From CAYOHP01 sp964403795 [NCBI: uncultured bacterium] (GTDB taxonomy: Bacteria; Muiribacteriota; UBA6191; CAZXTJ01), in NCBI GenBank assembly GCA_964403795.1, contig CAYOHP010000020.1, positions 10,376-74,375 of the forward strand: a stretch of DNA of 64,000 nucleotides, in the 5' to 3' direction. Made by a program: the position numbers and the translations under genes. Shown one piece after another: positions 49,863 through 57,263 of the stretch; position 1 is the first letter of the stretch; every line of letters starts with the position of its first letter. The notes under the pieces were generated by a model, which worked only from the letters and a program-made list of their open reading frames with translations, did not search any database and was not told the DNA's origin.

Positions 49863-50771
49863 ATGCGACGTCGCGGCTTCGTGACCCTGGTCCTGGTCCT
49901 CCTCTTCGGTGCCCTGCTCCTCGTCTGGGGGGGCTCCCAGCACTTCACCACCCACGCCATCGCCAAGCGCCTCCGCATCGCCGAGGCGGATCGCCGGGTC
50001 CTGCTGGTGGCCGAGAGTTCCATCGAGCAGTCGATCGCCTCCCTCAAGGCCCGGGCGGAGTGGGGCGGGGGCAGCGAGGAAGGCGGGGGTGCCCTGGCGG
50101 AGTTCTTCGGGAGCCTCGAGCCCGGAGGGATCTCGGCCCAGGACCTCGCGGGACCGAAGCTCGGCTCGGAGCACGATCCCTTCCAGCCCCGGGTGCTGGC
50201 GGTGCGGGTCCAGGCCTATCCCCGTACCGGCCGCGGCATGGGGACGCCTCCCGAGGCTACCGAGCCTCCCCGTCCGGTCTCCTCCCCCGTCGACTGCGAA
50301 CAGTTCCGGAAGCACCTCGAGGAATGGTCGGGCCGACCCTACGACGACCCCGATCGCCGCGCCGCCCGTCACGAGCTCTACGGCGACTGGCGACCCCCCG
50401 CCAGCCACGGGATCCTCGAGATGATCGCCATCGCCAAGGTCGACGTCTCGGGGGTCCGCGTCTACAAGCGCCTGGAGAGCCTGTGGCAGTACTCGCTGGA
50501 GGCGCCCGCCTGTCCCGAGGTGCGGGCCGAGGTCACCGGCTCGGAAGCGGGCTCCGACCTCTCGATCCATCCCGTGGAACTGGCCCGGGTGATCCAGACC
50601 TGGAGGTCCACCCACGACCAACTCACCGCCGAGGAGCTCGAGGAGGTCAAGGGCTACGGCCGGCTCTCCCGGCTCGATCCCGGCGAGAGTCGCAGCCGTG
50701 CCTCCCTGCTCCCCGACGAGGTCCCGGGCCTCGAACTGCTGAAGCCGGTCCATCCGGGAGGTGCCCCATGA
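49863..50771 (+). CDS. Pilus/pseudopilus assembly protein, PilX/GspK-like
   Basis: This 302-residue protein has a basic tip and N-terminal membrane helix (MRRRGFVTLVLVLLFGALLL) and a periplasmic domain with helices and Pro-rich links. It lacks the classic prepilin GFxxxE, although RRRGFVTL is near. Context, with two prepilin-like genes downstream in an operon, suggests a PilX- or GspK-like tip or minor pseudopilin. ATG 49863 lies about 3 nt downstream of the predicted start of a sigma-54 promoter. No Shine-Dalgarno is visible, consistent with a leaderless message. The stop overlaps the next start (ATGA). Confidence 0.65.
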   Translation: MRRRGFVTLVLVLLFGALLLVWGGSQHFTTHAIAKRLRIAEADRRVLLVAESSIEQSIASLKARAEWGGGSEEGGGALAEFFGSLEPGGISAQDLAGPKLGSEHDPFQPRVLAVRVQAYPRTGRGMGTPPEATEPPRPVSSPVDCEQFRKHLEEWSGRPYDDPDRRAARHELYGDWRPPASHGILEMIAIAKVDVSGVRVYKRLESLWQYSLEAPACPEVRAEVTGSEAGSDLSIHPVELARVIQTWRSTHDQLTAEELEEVKGYGRLSRLDPGESRSRASLLPDEVPGLELLKPVHPGGAP

Positions 50772-51532
50772 CCCGCCGCCCCCGCATCGGACTCACGATG
50801 GTCGAGCTGCTCATTTCCATGGGCCTCGGGGTCATGGCCACGGCGGGCGCCTGGCAACTGCTCCTCGGCGGGCTCCGCATGTTCGAATCCGGGATCGCCC
50901 GGGCCCGCGGGCCGGAGGCCGCGGTGCTGCTCCTGAACCAGCTCGAGCAGGACCTGGTCCAGACCCTCCAGGCCCCGGGCGACCCCCGCCCCCCGGTGCG
51001 GATCCGCGACGGTCGCCGGCTGACCTTCTACCGTCCCCTGGAGACCGTCCACCTCGCCTGTTCGGCCGCCATCCTGGGCCGCCCCGCCTCGTGGAACCTC
51101 TCGGCGCCGAACCGCTCGGGGACCCGACAGCCGGTGAGGGATGGCCGGGTCCTCGGCGACGTCGAGGTCCTGGACTGGAACTTCGACCTCCTCCCCCCCA
51201 GCCTCGAGGAGGAGCGGCCCGGCTGGTGCGTGGCGGTACGGGTCCGGTTCCCCACCGGGGCCCGCAACGATCCGGGCTACGAGGTGAACCGCCTGATCCG
51301 CCTGCCCCAGCCCAGCTCCCAGTTCCTGCACTTCCCCGGGCGCGGCGCCGAGCTGGTCCCGGGCCTGGTGGTGATGCTGCCGCGCCCTGCCGATCCCGGC
51401 TTCGAGGGATTGGGTCCTCCCGACGATGCGGGGCCCGAGTACTACCTGGGTCTCGACGTAAAGAAGCTCCTCGACGAGCTGGAGCGGTATCGCCGCAGCC
51501 AGCAGACCAAGGAGGGCGAGTGGTGGCGTTGA
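50768..51532 (+). CDS. Prepilin-type minor pseudopilin, PilW/GspJ-like
   Basis: This 254-residue protein begins RRPRIGLTMVELLISMGLGV, a standard type III prepilin signal (G-L-T-M-V-E) with cleavage after Gly8 and methylation of the next residue by PilD. A hydrophobic helix and a globular strand-rich domain follow. PilW/GspJ proteins are minor pilins that prime assembly of the pilus or of the type II secretion pseudopilus. Start ATG 50768 overlaps the previous stop. The next prepilin gene starts about 9 bp before its own stop. No conserved disulfide is visible. Confidence 0.8.
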   Translation: MTRRPRIGLTMVELLISMGLGVMATAGAWQLLLGGLRMFESGIARARGPEAAVLLLNQLEQDLVQTLQAPGDPRPPVRIRDGRRLTFYRPLETVHLACSAAILGRPASWNLSAPNRSGTRQPVRDGRVLGDVEVLDWNFDLLPPSLEEERPGWCVAVRVRFPTGARNDPGYEVNRLIRLPQPSSQFLHFPGRGAELVPGLVVMLPRPADPGFEGLGPPDDAGPEYYLGLDVKKLLDELERYRRSQQTKEGEWWR

Positions 51533-53136
51533 GGAGAGGCTTCGGGGTCGTCGAGGTATTGATCGCCCTGGCACTGCTCGGGGGGGTCTTCCTGCCGCTC
51601 TCGGTGATGCTCCTCTCGGGGTGGACCACGGGCGTGGACGACGAACGCCGGGAGACCGCCGATGCCCTGACCCGCAACATGCTGCACCGCTTCGACGGCC
51701 TTCCCCTCCCGGTGCTGGAGCGGCTGGTCGAGGACTTCGGCGACCCCGAGGGGGTGCGGGGGAACTCCGTCTACCGCGACACAACGTTGGCCGCGGTCGA
51801 GCCGCGGGCGACCGCCGAACTGGCGGACGCAGGGTTCCGCACCCGGATCGCCCTGGAGCGAGTGCGCCGCGGCGGCGAGGAGCAGGTGAGCCTCCGGGCC
51901 TGGACCACCTGGAAGGTCCCGCAGCGCGGCCGGGTCTCGTCGCTGGCCTTCACCCGCCACCTCCAGCCGGCGGGGGGCAGCGAGCCCTCGCTCCGGCACT
52001 ACTCGGGCTTCTCGCCGGCGGCCACCGCCTTCGGCTGGGGGATGCGGGAGGACTGGCGGGTGGCGGCGAGCCCGGGACCGGCCCGGGGCGGGCCCCACCG
52101 GGACGACGACCAGGATCCCGGTGCCTCGTCCGGGCTCGACGAGGAGGAGCGTCGGGAGCGCCAGCAGGAGACCGCTCGCTTCATCGCCGCCGAGCGGGAC
52201 GGGGAGCCGGGCCGCCCCTCCGGGTCGACGGCGGGTACCTCGTCCGGGGCCCCGAAGCCCGTGATCGCGGGAGCGGCTCCGACCAGTCCGGAGGATCGCA
52301 CCGGTTCAGGCCGCCGGGGCCGCCTCGGACCGGGATTCCTCGGGAGCGGCGACGGCGACGACCGCGACCAGTCCGTGCCTGGATCCGATCCGGTCGGGGG
52401 AAGGCAGGGAGCGAGCCCCCAGGGATCGGGGAACGGGGCGACGGGCGGACCCGGCACCGATCTGGCCGAGCAGGTGCGGGCCGCGGCCCGGGCTTCGATC
52501 CTCACGCCCCGCGCCATCGAGGACTTCGAAGAGTGGCGTCCGACCCCCTTCGAGGCCGAGCCGGGCTTCGCCGAGACCTACATGGGTCCCGGGGGACTCT
52601 TCGCCCGTCGCCACGGGGATCCCGAGCGGGTCGCGGCGGCCCGGGCCCGGCGCGAACTCGCCGATCTCGAGGACCGGCTGGGCGAGGGAACCGGAGCCGT
52701 CCGCCGCAAGGTCCCGCCCGGCACCTACCGCTATCGGGCCGAGGTGCTCGACCTGACAACCCTGGACGGGCGGCGCCTCGGGGCCTTGGCGCTCCGGGAC
52801 GGTTCCCGCAACGAGCGCATGCAGATCGAGCGCGCGGCCTCCGGGACCTATCGCTACGAGGGAGAGGACGCCCTCGAGATCCGGCCCGCCTTCGGCGGCG
52901 GCGATCGCCGCTGGCTGGCGGTCCGCACCGTCGATCGGGTCTACCTGCTCGAGTTCGGCGATCCCTTCCTCTTCCCGCGTCTGGTGGTGGCCGAGCTCGC
53001 GGCCCTGGATGGCAGCGCCGAGGGCACCACCGTCACTCGCCGCGAGGTGGCCCGGCTGCTCGAGGTCTCGGATCTCGAGGCGAGCCCCGAGGCCGCCGCC
53101 CCCGACCTGCTGGTCGAGGTGCTTCCCGGGACCTGA
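51523..53136 (+). CDS. Prepilin-type protein with very long low-complexity insert, PilV/GspI-like
   Basis: This 537-residue protein starts with a prepilin motif (RRGFGVVEVLIALALLGG). PilV/GspI relatives are usually 120-200 residues, so this one is far longer. Residues 40-170 look like the usual globular domain. Then comes a Gly/Ser/Pro/Asp-rich stretch (about 195-330, for example GPHRDDDQDPGASSGLDEEE) and a C-terminal strand-rich domain (YRYRAEVLDLTTLDGRRLGA, WLAVRTVDRVYLLEFGDPFL). GTG 51523 was preferred over GTG 51520 and TTG 51529 because of spacing to GGAGGG at 51511-51516. It is the last gene of the operon. A hairpin begins at its stop. Confidence 0.75.
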   Translation: MALRRGFGVVEVLIALALLGGVFLPLSVMLLSGWTTGVDDERRETADALTRNMLHRFDGLPLPVLERLVEDFGDPEGVRGNSVYRDTTLAAVEPRATAELADAGFRTRIALERVRRGGEEQVSLRAWTTWKVPQRGRVSSLAFTRHLQPAGGSEPSLRHYSGFSPAATAFGWGMREDWRVAASPGPARGGPHRDDDQDPGASSGLDEEERRERQQETARFIAAERDGEPGRPSGSTAGTSSGAPKPVIAGAAPTSPEDRTGSGRRGRLGPGFLGSGDGDDRDQSVPGSDPVGGRQGASPQGSGNGATGGPGTDLAEQVRAAARASILTPRAIEDFEEWRPTPFEAEPGFAETYMGPGGLFARRHGDPERVAAARARRELADLEDRLGEGTGAVRRKVPPGTYRYRAEVLDLTTLDGRRLGALALRDGSRNERMQIERAASGTYRYEGEDALEIRPAFGGGDRRWLAVRTVDRVYLLEFGDPFLFPRLVVAELAALDGSAEGTTVTRREVARLLEVSDLEASPEAAAPDLLVEVLPGT

Positions 53137-53236
53137 GAGCCTGAGGGACCTCGGGCTCAGGTCGATCGACGGCCGACGACTTCTCGCCACCCCGGTCGGT
53201 ACCCGAGCCCCTTGCGGGCGAGCCGCAGGCCGAACA
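53134..53236 (+). repeat. Dispersed intergenic hairpin repeat, copy C
   Basis: Directly at the stop of the long prepilin gene lies AGAGCCTGAGGG, which matches the outer arm of the nested repeat at 46226, with a local hairpin CCTGAG/CTCAGG. Some 60 bp later comes CGAGCCCCTTGCGGGCGAG, the core of copies A and B. It lies in the gap before the convergent esterase gene and may terminate transcription. Confidence 0.5.
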
Positions 53237-53249
53237 CGGTCCCCGCGCC

Positions 53250-54812
53250 TCACCCCCCCGGGCAGGGGCCGTTGCCGAAGACCTTGCCGCACTGGAGGAA
53301 CTGGTGGGATTCCTCCATCACCCGCTTGGCGAGCTCGGGGGTCAGCCCGTGGGCCGCGTCGACGGTCTCGTACCAGACGTAGACCCCGTTCTGGCGCAGG
53401 ACCTGGGCGTACTTGGCGCTCTGGGCCTCGGGGATGATCGGGTCGTTCTTGCCGTGGCGGATCAGGGCCGGGGGGTGCGAGCCGGTGGCGCTGCGCTGGG
53501 CCGAGTACTCGGGGTTCAAGGCGGTGCCGGCGATCCCGCCGAGGGCCCCGCCCAGGTTCCCGAGGCCGCCCGGGATCTCGATCCGGTAGGCCTTGGGGGC
53601 CACGTGGGTCTGGTAGGCGAACTGGCCGGTGAAGGTGAGGAAGTCGGTGGGGCCCGCCAGGTCGATCACCGCGTTCACCTCGGCGCCGTGCTTGTTGCCG
53701 TTGGCGCCGAGCAGGGCGGCCAGGTAGCCGCCGGCCGAGGCCCCGGCGGAGACGAAGCGCCGCCCGTCGAAGGGGAAATTCTGGGCGTCGCCGGCGATCT
53801 TCTCCCGGAGGAAGCGCACCGCCTTGCGGGAGTCGTCGGCCGCGGCTGCCGGATCCTTGTTCAGCTTGTAGTTGCAGCTGGCGAAGGCATAGCCCATGTC
53901 GAGCATCGGCAGGAAGTCGTCCACGTCCTTCTTGTCGCCCCGGTAGAACCCGCCGCCGTGGAAGAACACGATCAGCGGGAAGGGCCCAGCGCCCTGGGGC
54001 AGGTAGATGTCGAGCTTCTGGCGCTCGTGCTCGTTCCCGTAGCTGTACTCCTTGGCGGTGCGGGAGGCGGTGGGGGTGCCGCCGGGCCCGGTCCCTCCCG
54101 GAGGGGTGGGGATCACCACGTTGGTGATGCCCTCGGGGATCGGGATCCCGTTGGCCGGCGGGGGGGTGACCGAGGTGTCGATGCCGTCGCCGGGGGTCCC
54201 GGTCGAGGTAGCGCCGTCGGGGCGAGGAGCCGAGGTGGCGTTGGGGTCGCCGCCCTCGCCCTGGGCCACGTTGCCGATGTCGGTGCCCTCGGGACGGGGA
54301 GGCGCAGTCCCATCGGTGCCGGTACCGGTGCCGGTTCCGCCCTGTCCGTTGGCTGCGGCCGCAGCTGCCGCCGCGGCGGCATCGGCGGCGGCCTGGGCGG
54401 CCCGCACCCGCTCGGCCTCCTGGGCCGCGGCGATGGCCGCATCCCCGGAGCTGCCGACCACCAGGAGCCCGTCCTGGGCGGCTCGACCCACCACCCAGGT
54501 CCGGAAGGCCACCGGGACCTCGTCGGCCCGGAAGCCGCCCCGCATCACGACCCCGGGGCCGAGCTGGGTCGAGTGTCCGAGGTCGTTGACGCCGTTGGCT
54601 GCCTTCCACTCCGACCAGTAGGCCGAGAGCGGACCCTGGGCCACGGGCCATAGGGAGGCGTCGTGCACCGGCCGGGGGGTGAGGCCGGGATCGGTACCTC
54701 CGGCCGAGGCTCCTGCCACGGCCAGTACCGGGACGGCGCCCGCCGCGAGGAGGAGGGCACCGAGGACGAAGCTCGAGAGCGGCCGCCGCCGCTGGATGAA
54801 AGTAAGAGTCAT
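53250..54812 (-). CDS. Exported alpha/beta-hydrolase esterase with long low-complexity linker
   Basis: This 520-residue protein starts at ATG 54812 and has a signal peptide (FVLGALLLAAGAVPVLAVAG). A Gly/Thr/Pro-rich and poly-Ala linker of about 150 residues follows (TGTGTGTDGTAPPRPEGTDI). The C-terminal 270 residues are an alpha/beta hydrolase of the BD-FAE/HSL type: oxyanion motif HGGGFYRGD, nucleophile GASAGG, Asp in HGKNDPIIP, and His in DAAHGL. Such enzymes hydrolyse esters, lactones or carbohydrate acyl esters. The catalytic triad is complete. It is the last of four reverse-strand genes from 56472 and would be periplasmic or secreted. Confidence 0.88.
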   Translation of the reverse strand: MTLTFIQRRRPLSSFVLGALLLAAGAVPVLAVAGASAGGTDPGLTPRPVHDASLWPVAQGPLSAYWSEWKAANGVNDLGHSTQLGPGVVMRGGFRADEVPVAFRTWVVGRAAQDGLLVVGSSGDAAIAAAQEAERVRAAQAAADAAAAAAAAAANGQGGTGTGTGTDGTAPPRPEGTDIGNVAQGEGGDPNATSAPRPDGATSTGTPGDGIDTSVTPPPANGIPIPEGITNVVIPTPPGGTGPGGTPTASRTAKEYSYGNEHERQKLDIYLPQGAGPFPLIVFFHGGGFYRGDKKDVDDFLPMLDMGYAFASCNYKLNKDPAAAADDSRKAVRFLREKIAGDAQNFPFDGRRFVSAGASAGGYLAALLGANGNKHGAEVNAVIDLAGPTDFLTFTGQFAYQTHVAPKAYRIEIPGGLGNLGGALGGIAGTALNPEYSAQRSATGSHPPALIRHGKNDPIIPEAQSAKYAQVLRQNGVYVWYETVDAAHGLTPELAKRVMEESHQFLQCGKVFGNGPCPGG

Positions 54813-54852
54813 GAACGACCGCCCTCGTGGGGCGTCCTTCCCGTCGCGACCC

Positions 54853-55617
54853 TTACCCGAACGTCGATCTTCCCACCGGGGGAGACGAGGGTCCCTCCCC
54901 CGGGGATAGACGATTCGGAATTTCTTCCTGCGAGGCTGCCAGGACCGCTGGGACCAGCAGGAAGGGACCCAGGAACAGCCCATGCAGGATCAGGGTGATC
55001 CCGAACATCGTGACCAGGAGGAAGCAGGCCACCAGGGTCGACGAGGGATCGAGGAGCTTGGTCAGGATCGAGCTCCCGTCGATCCAGAGGTCGAGGACGT
55101 AGGTCCAGAGGCTCGAGATCAGGACCAGGCGTCGGGTCTTGGCCCAGGTCCCGGGAGGCAGGAAGGGCAGAAGGGCCCTCCCCGAGGGGACCGGGAGCCG
55201 GCCGAGGGGGACCGCGGCAGGCTCGCCGGCCAGGAGTTCGGCCTCGAAGCGACGGCGGCGACGGGATCGCCAGAAGAGCGAGCCGGCTACCGGCAGGATC
55301 ACCACCATGGTCGCTGCCAGGGACGAGGTCAGGACTTCGAAGGCGGTCATGAAGAATCTCAGGCCCTCGAACTCGTTGTAGGGATCGGGCTGGTAGGCCC
55401 AGTGCATGAGTAGGGGCCGGAGGGCCACGAAGACCAGCCCGGCAAGCTCGAAGAAACGGGTGGCCTCGGCCGCCAGCTCGACCTGGGCCCGGCGGATCGC
55501 CACCAGCGCCTGGTCGCGGGGTATCAGGTCTCCCGGGGCGGCTTCGGCCGGGACGGAGGTCGGGAGAGCGGATTCGAGCCGGGCCTCCTGGGGCGAACCC
55601 GGATCAGGGCTCGCCAT
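54853..55617 (-). CDS. Membrane protein of unknown function
   Basis: This 254-residue protein has four or five hydrophobic helices (ELAGLVFVALRPLLMHW; AFEVLTSSLAATMVVILPVA; LVLISSLWTYVLDLWI; LVACFLLVTMFGITLILHGL) and cytosolic loops rich in Arg. It resembles paraquat-inducible PqiA-like proteins only weakly. It lies in an operon with the exported gene upstream (14-bp overlap) and the esterase 40 bp downstream. Function is not assigned. Confidence 0.75.
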   Translation of the reverse strand: MASPDPGSPQEARLESALPTSVPAEAAPGDLIPRDQALVAIRRAQVELAAEATRFFELAGLVFVALRPLLMHWAYQPDPYNEFEGLRFFMTAFEVLTSSLAATMVVILPVAGSLFWRSRRRRRFEAELLAGEPAAVPLGRLPVPSGRALLPFLPPGTWAKTRRLVLISSLWTYVLDLWIDGSSILTKLLDPSSTLVACFLLVTMFGITLILHGLFLGPFLLVPAVLAASQEEIPNRLSPGEGPSSPPVGRSTFG

Positions 55618-56269
55618 GCAGGAGGCGGAACTTCCGGACCGCGGGCGGGTCCTCGACCGGGATGCCCAGGTCGCGAAGGGCCGCGGCGGCCTCGGCTCCC
55701 CCGCGGATCTCCCAGAACCGCGAGTTGGGGCGGGGCACGATGGCGGCGAGCACGGTGCCGTCGTTCTGGCGCCACTCGTACTCGCGGAACACCACCCGCA
55801 GCGGGAACCAGCGTCCGATCACCAGGAAGTCGGGCCCATGGAGCTGGAACCCGGTCCCTGGGTGGGCCCGGTCCAGGATCAGCTTGCCCCGGGTGGCGCC
55901 GGCCTGGCCCACCACCAGGTAGGAGGGATGGCGGGTGTAGGCGAGCCGCACCAGGTCGCCGACCCGTTCGCCCCGGGGGTTGGTGAGACGGTAGCTGCGG
56001 AAGCCCGCCAGGCGTTCCTCCCGGGGGAACTCGAGGACCTCGACCAGGTCGTCGCGCCCCTCCATGACGACCAGCACCGGGTCGCCGTGCCGGACGCTGG
56101 GCGCGGGTCGGGGTCGGACCCCGGCGAGGGCCGGTGCCAGCGAGAGGACCAGGGCGAGGAAGGCGGCCAGGAGGCCCCGGGACCGGATCACGGCCCGACC
56201 GGCCCGTACCCCGGGGCGGGAATCGGGTCGGGGGAACCCGGGACGAGGACGGGGCGCGGCGCTCGTCAC
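55604..56269 (-). CDS. Exported or membrane-anchored protein of unknown function
   Basis: This 221-residue protein has an N-terminal basic stretch then a hydrophobic helix (GLLAAFLALVLSLAPALAG), probably a signal or anchor. The remainder is a strand-rich soluble domain (PVLVVMEGRDDLVEVLEFPR; HPGTGFQLHGPDFLVIGRWF) ending in a helix. No motif is recognised. It overlaps both neighbours by 14 bp and 4 bp, so it belongs firmly to this operon. Confidence 0.72.
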   Translation of the reverse strand: MTSAAPRPRPGFPRPDSRPGVRAGRAVIRSRGLLAAFLALVLSLAPALAGVRPRPAPSVRHGDPVLVVMEGRDDLVEVLEFPREERLAGFRSYRLTNPRGERVGDLVRLAYTRHPSYLVVGQAGATRGKLILDRAHPGTGFQLHGPDFLVIGRWFPLRVVFREYEWRQNDGTVLAAIVPRPNSRFWEIRGGAEAAAALRDLGIPVEDPPAVRKFRLLHGEP

Positions 56270-56472
56270 CTTCCCACCCCCACGGTCTCGACCCGGTCGT
56301 CACCGGGCAGGGCCGCGGTGGGCTGGCCGCTGTGGTCGAGGGTGCCGCGCCCCAGGGCCGCCGAGGCCGGCATGGTGGCGGCCGGGGCAGGGGCAGTCTT
56401 GGGGACGGTGATCAGCCAGTGGCCGACGGCGGCCGCGGTCGCCAGGCCGAGGATCAGGAGGAGGCGCACCAT
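56266..56472 (-). CDS. Small membrane-anchored protein
   Basis: This 68-residue protein starts at ATG 56472 with a membrane helix (MVRLLLILGLATAAAVGHWL) and a Pro/Ala-rich tail (TVPKTAPAPAATMPASAALG). Its stop overlaps the next gene's ATG by 4 bp, giving translational coupling. It heads the four-gene reverse operon. Its role is unknown. Confidence 0.6.
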   Translation of the reverse strand: MVRLLLILGLATAAAVGHWLITVPKTAPAPAATMPASAALGRGTLDHSGQPTAALPGDDRVETVGVGR

Positions 56473-56557
56473 ACCCGGAAGATAGCCCTGGATCGGGCCA
56501 TCGGGTAGATTTGCCGCGACGCAGACGAGAGCCGTCCGCATCGACCGAGGTCCGTCC

Positions 56558-57223
56558 GTGTCGCCCCCCACCCCCACGTCCCGAGCCGTTCCCGACCTCT
56601 CTCCGGGGGCGCTGTGCGCCCAGTGCGCCCGGATCCAGTACACCTGCTGCCAGCCGGCCTACGGGATCACCGTCTCGTTCCACGACGCCCGCCGCCTGGT
56701 GGCCCGCACCGGCAAGCGCCTGGGGGCGATCTGCCACCTGGCCGAGATCCGGGACACCGAACTCAGGGAAGGGCTCCAGGCCGACCCCTGGTTCCGGAGG
56801 CTGTTCGTAGGCGAGCGGCGCCTGCTCCAGACCCTGCCCCGGGGCCAGGACTGCCACCTGCTCGGCAAGCAGGGCTGCACCGTGTTCGAGGACCGGCCCC
56901 GGCTCTGCCGCCTGCACCCGTTCTGGTTCCAGCGCCGGCGGGACGGGAGCTTCACCTTCGCCTGGGATGCCATCGACACCGCCGAGGAGGCCAAGGACTC
57001 CGACTGCCTGATCGTGCGCAAGCTCTGGCCCGAGCGCGACCAGGGCTTCGCCTCGATCGGCGAGGACGATCCGACCCTGACCCACCAGGCGGCGCGCATG
57101 GTCGAGGAGATCCGCTGGCAGAAGGCCCAGGTGACCAGGCTGGGGCGCCGGGTCGACCTCGAGAAGGTGACGATCGCCGACCTCGAGCCGCTGGTCATGG
57201 CGGCGCCCGGGTTCGAGGTGTAG
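56558..57223 (+). CDS. YkgJ-family zinc/iron-sulfur cluster-binding protein
   Basis: This 221-residue protein has the YkgJ-type cysteine pattern: CAQCARIQYTCCQPAYGI near residues 20-37, GQDCHLLGKQGC, and RPRLCRLHPFWF near 108-120. These Cys are thought to bind a zinc ion or iron-sulfur cluster; the family has no firm biochemical role. It starts at GTG 56558. The sequence is otherwise compact and lacks a signal peptide, so it is cytosolic. It is divergent from the small protein at 56472, and converges on the large membrane protein at 57264. Confidence 0.8.
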   Translation: MSPPTPTSRAVPDLSPGALCAQCARIQYTCCQPAYGITVSFHDARRLVARTGKRLGAICHLAEIRDTELREGLQADPWFRRLFVGERRLLQTLPRGQDCHLLGKQGCTVFEDRPRLCRLHPFWFQRRRDGSFTFAWDAIDTAEEAKDSDCLIVRKLWPERDQGFASIGEDDPTLTHQAARMVEEIRWQKAQVTRLGRRVDLEKVTIADLEPLVMAAPGFEV

Positions 57224-57263
57224 CTGCCCTCGGTCGGACCTCGGTTCCGGCACGTCGGGACGG

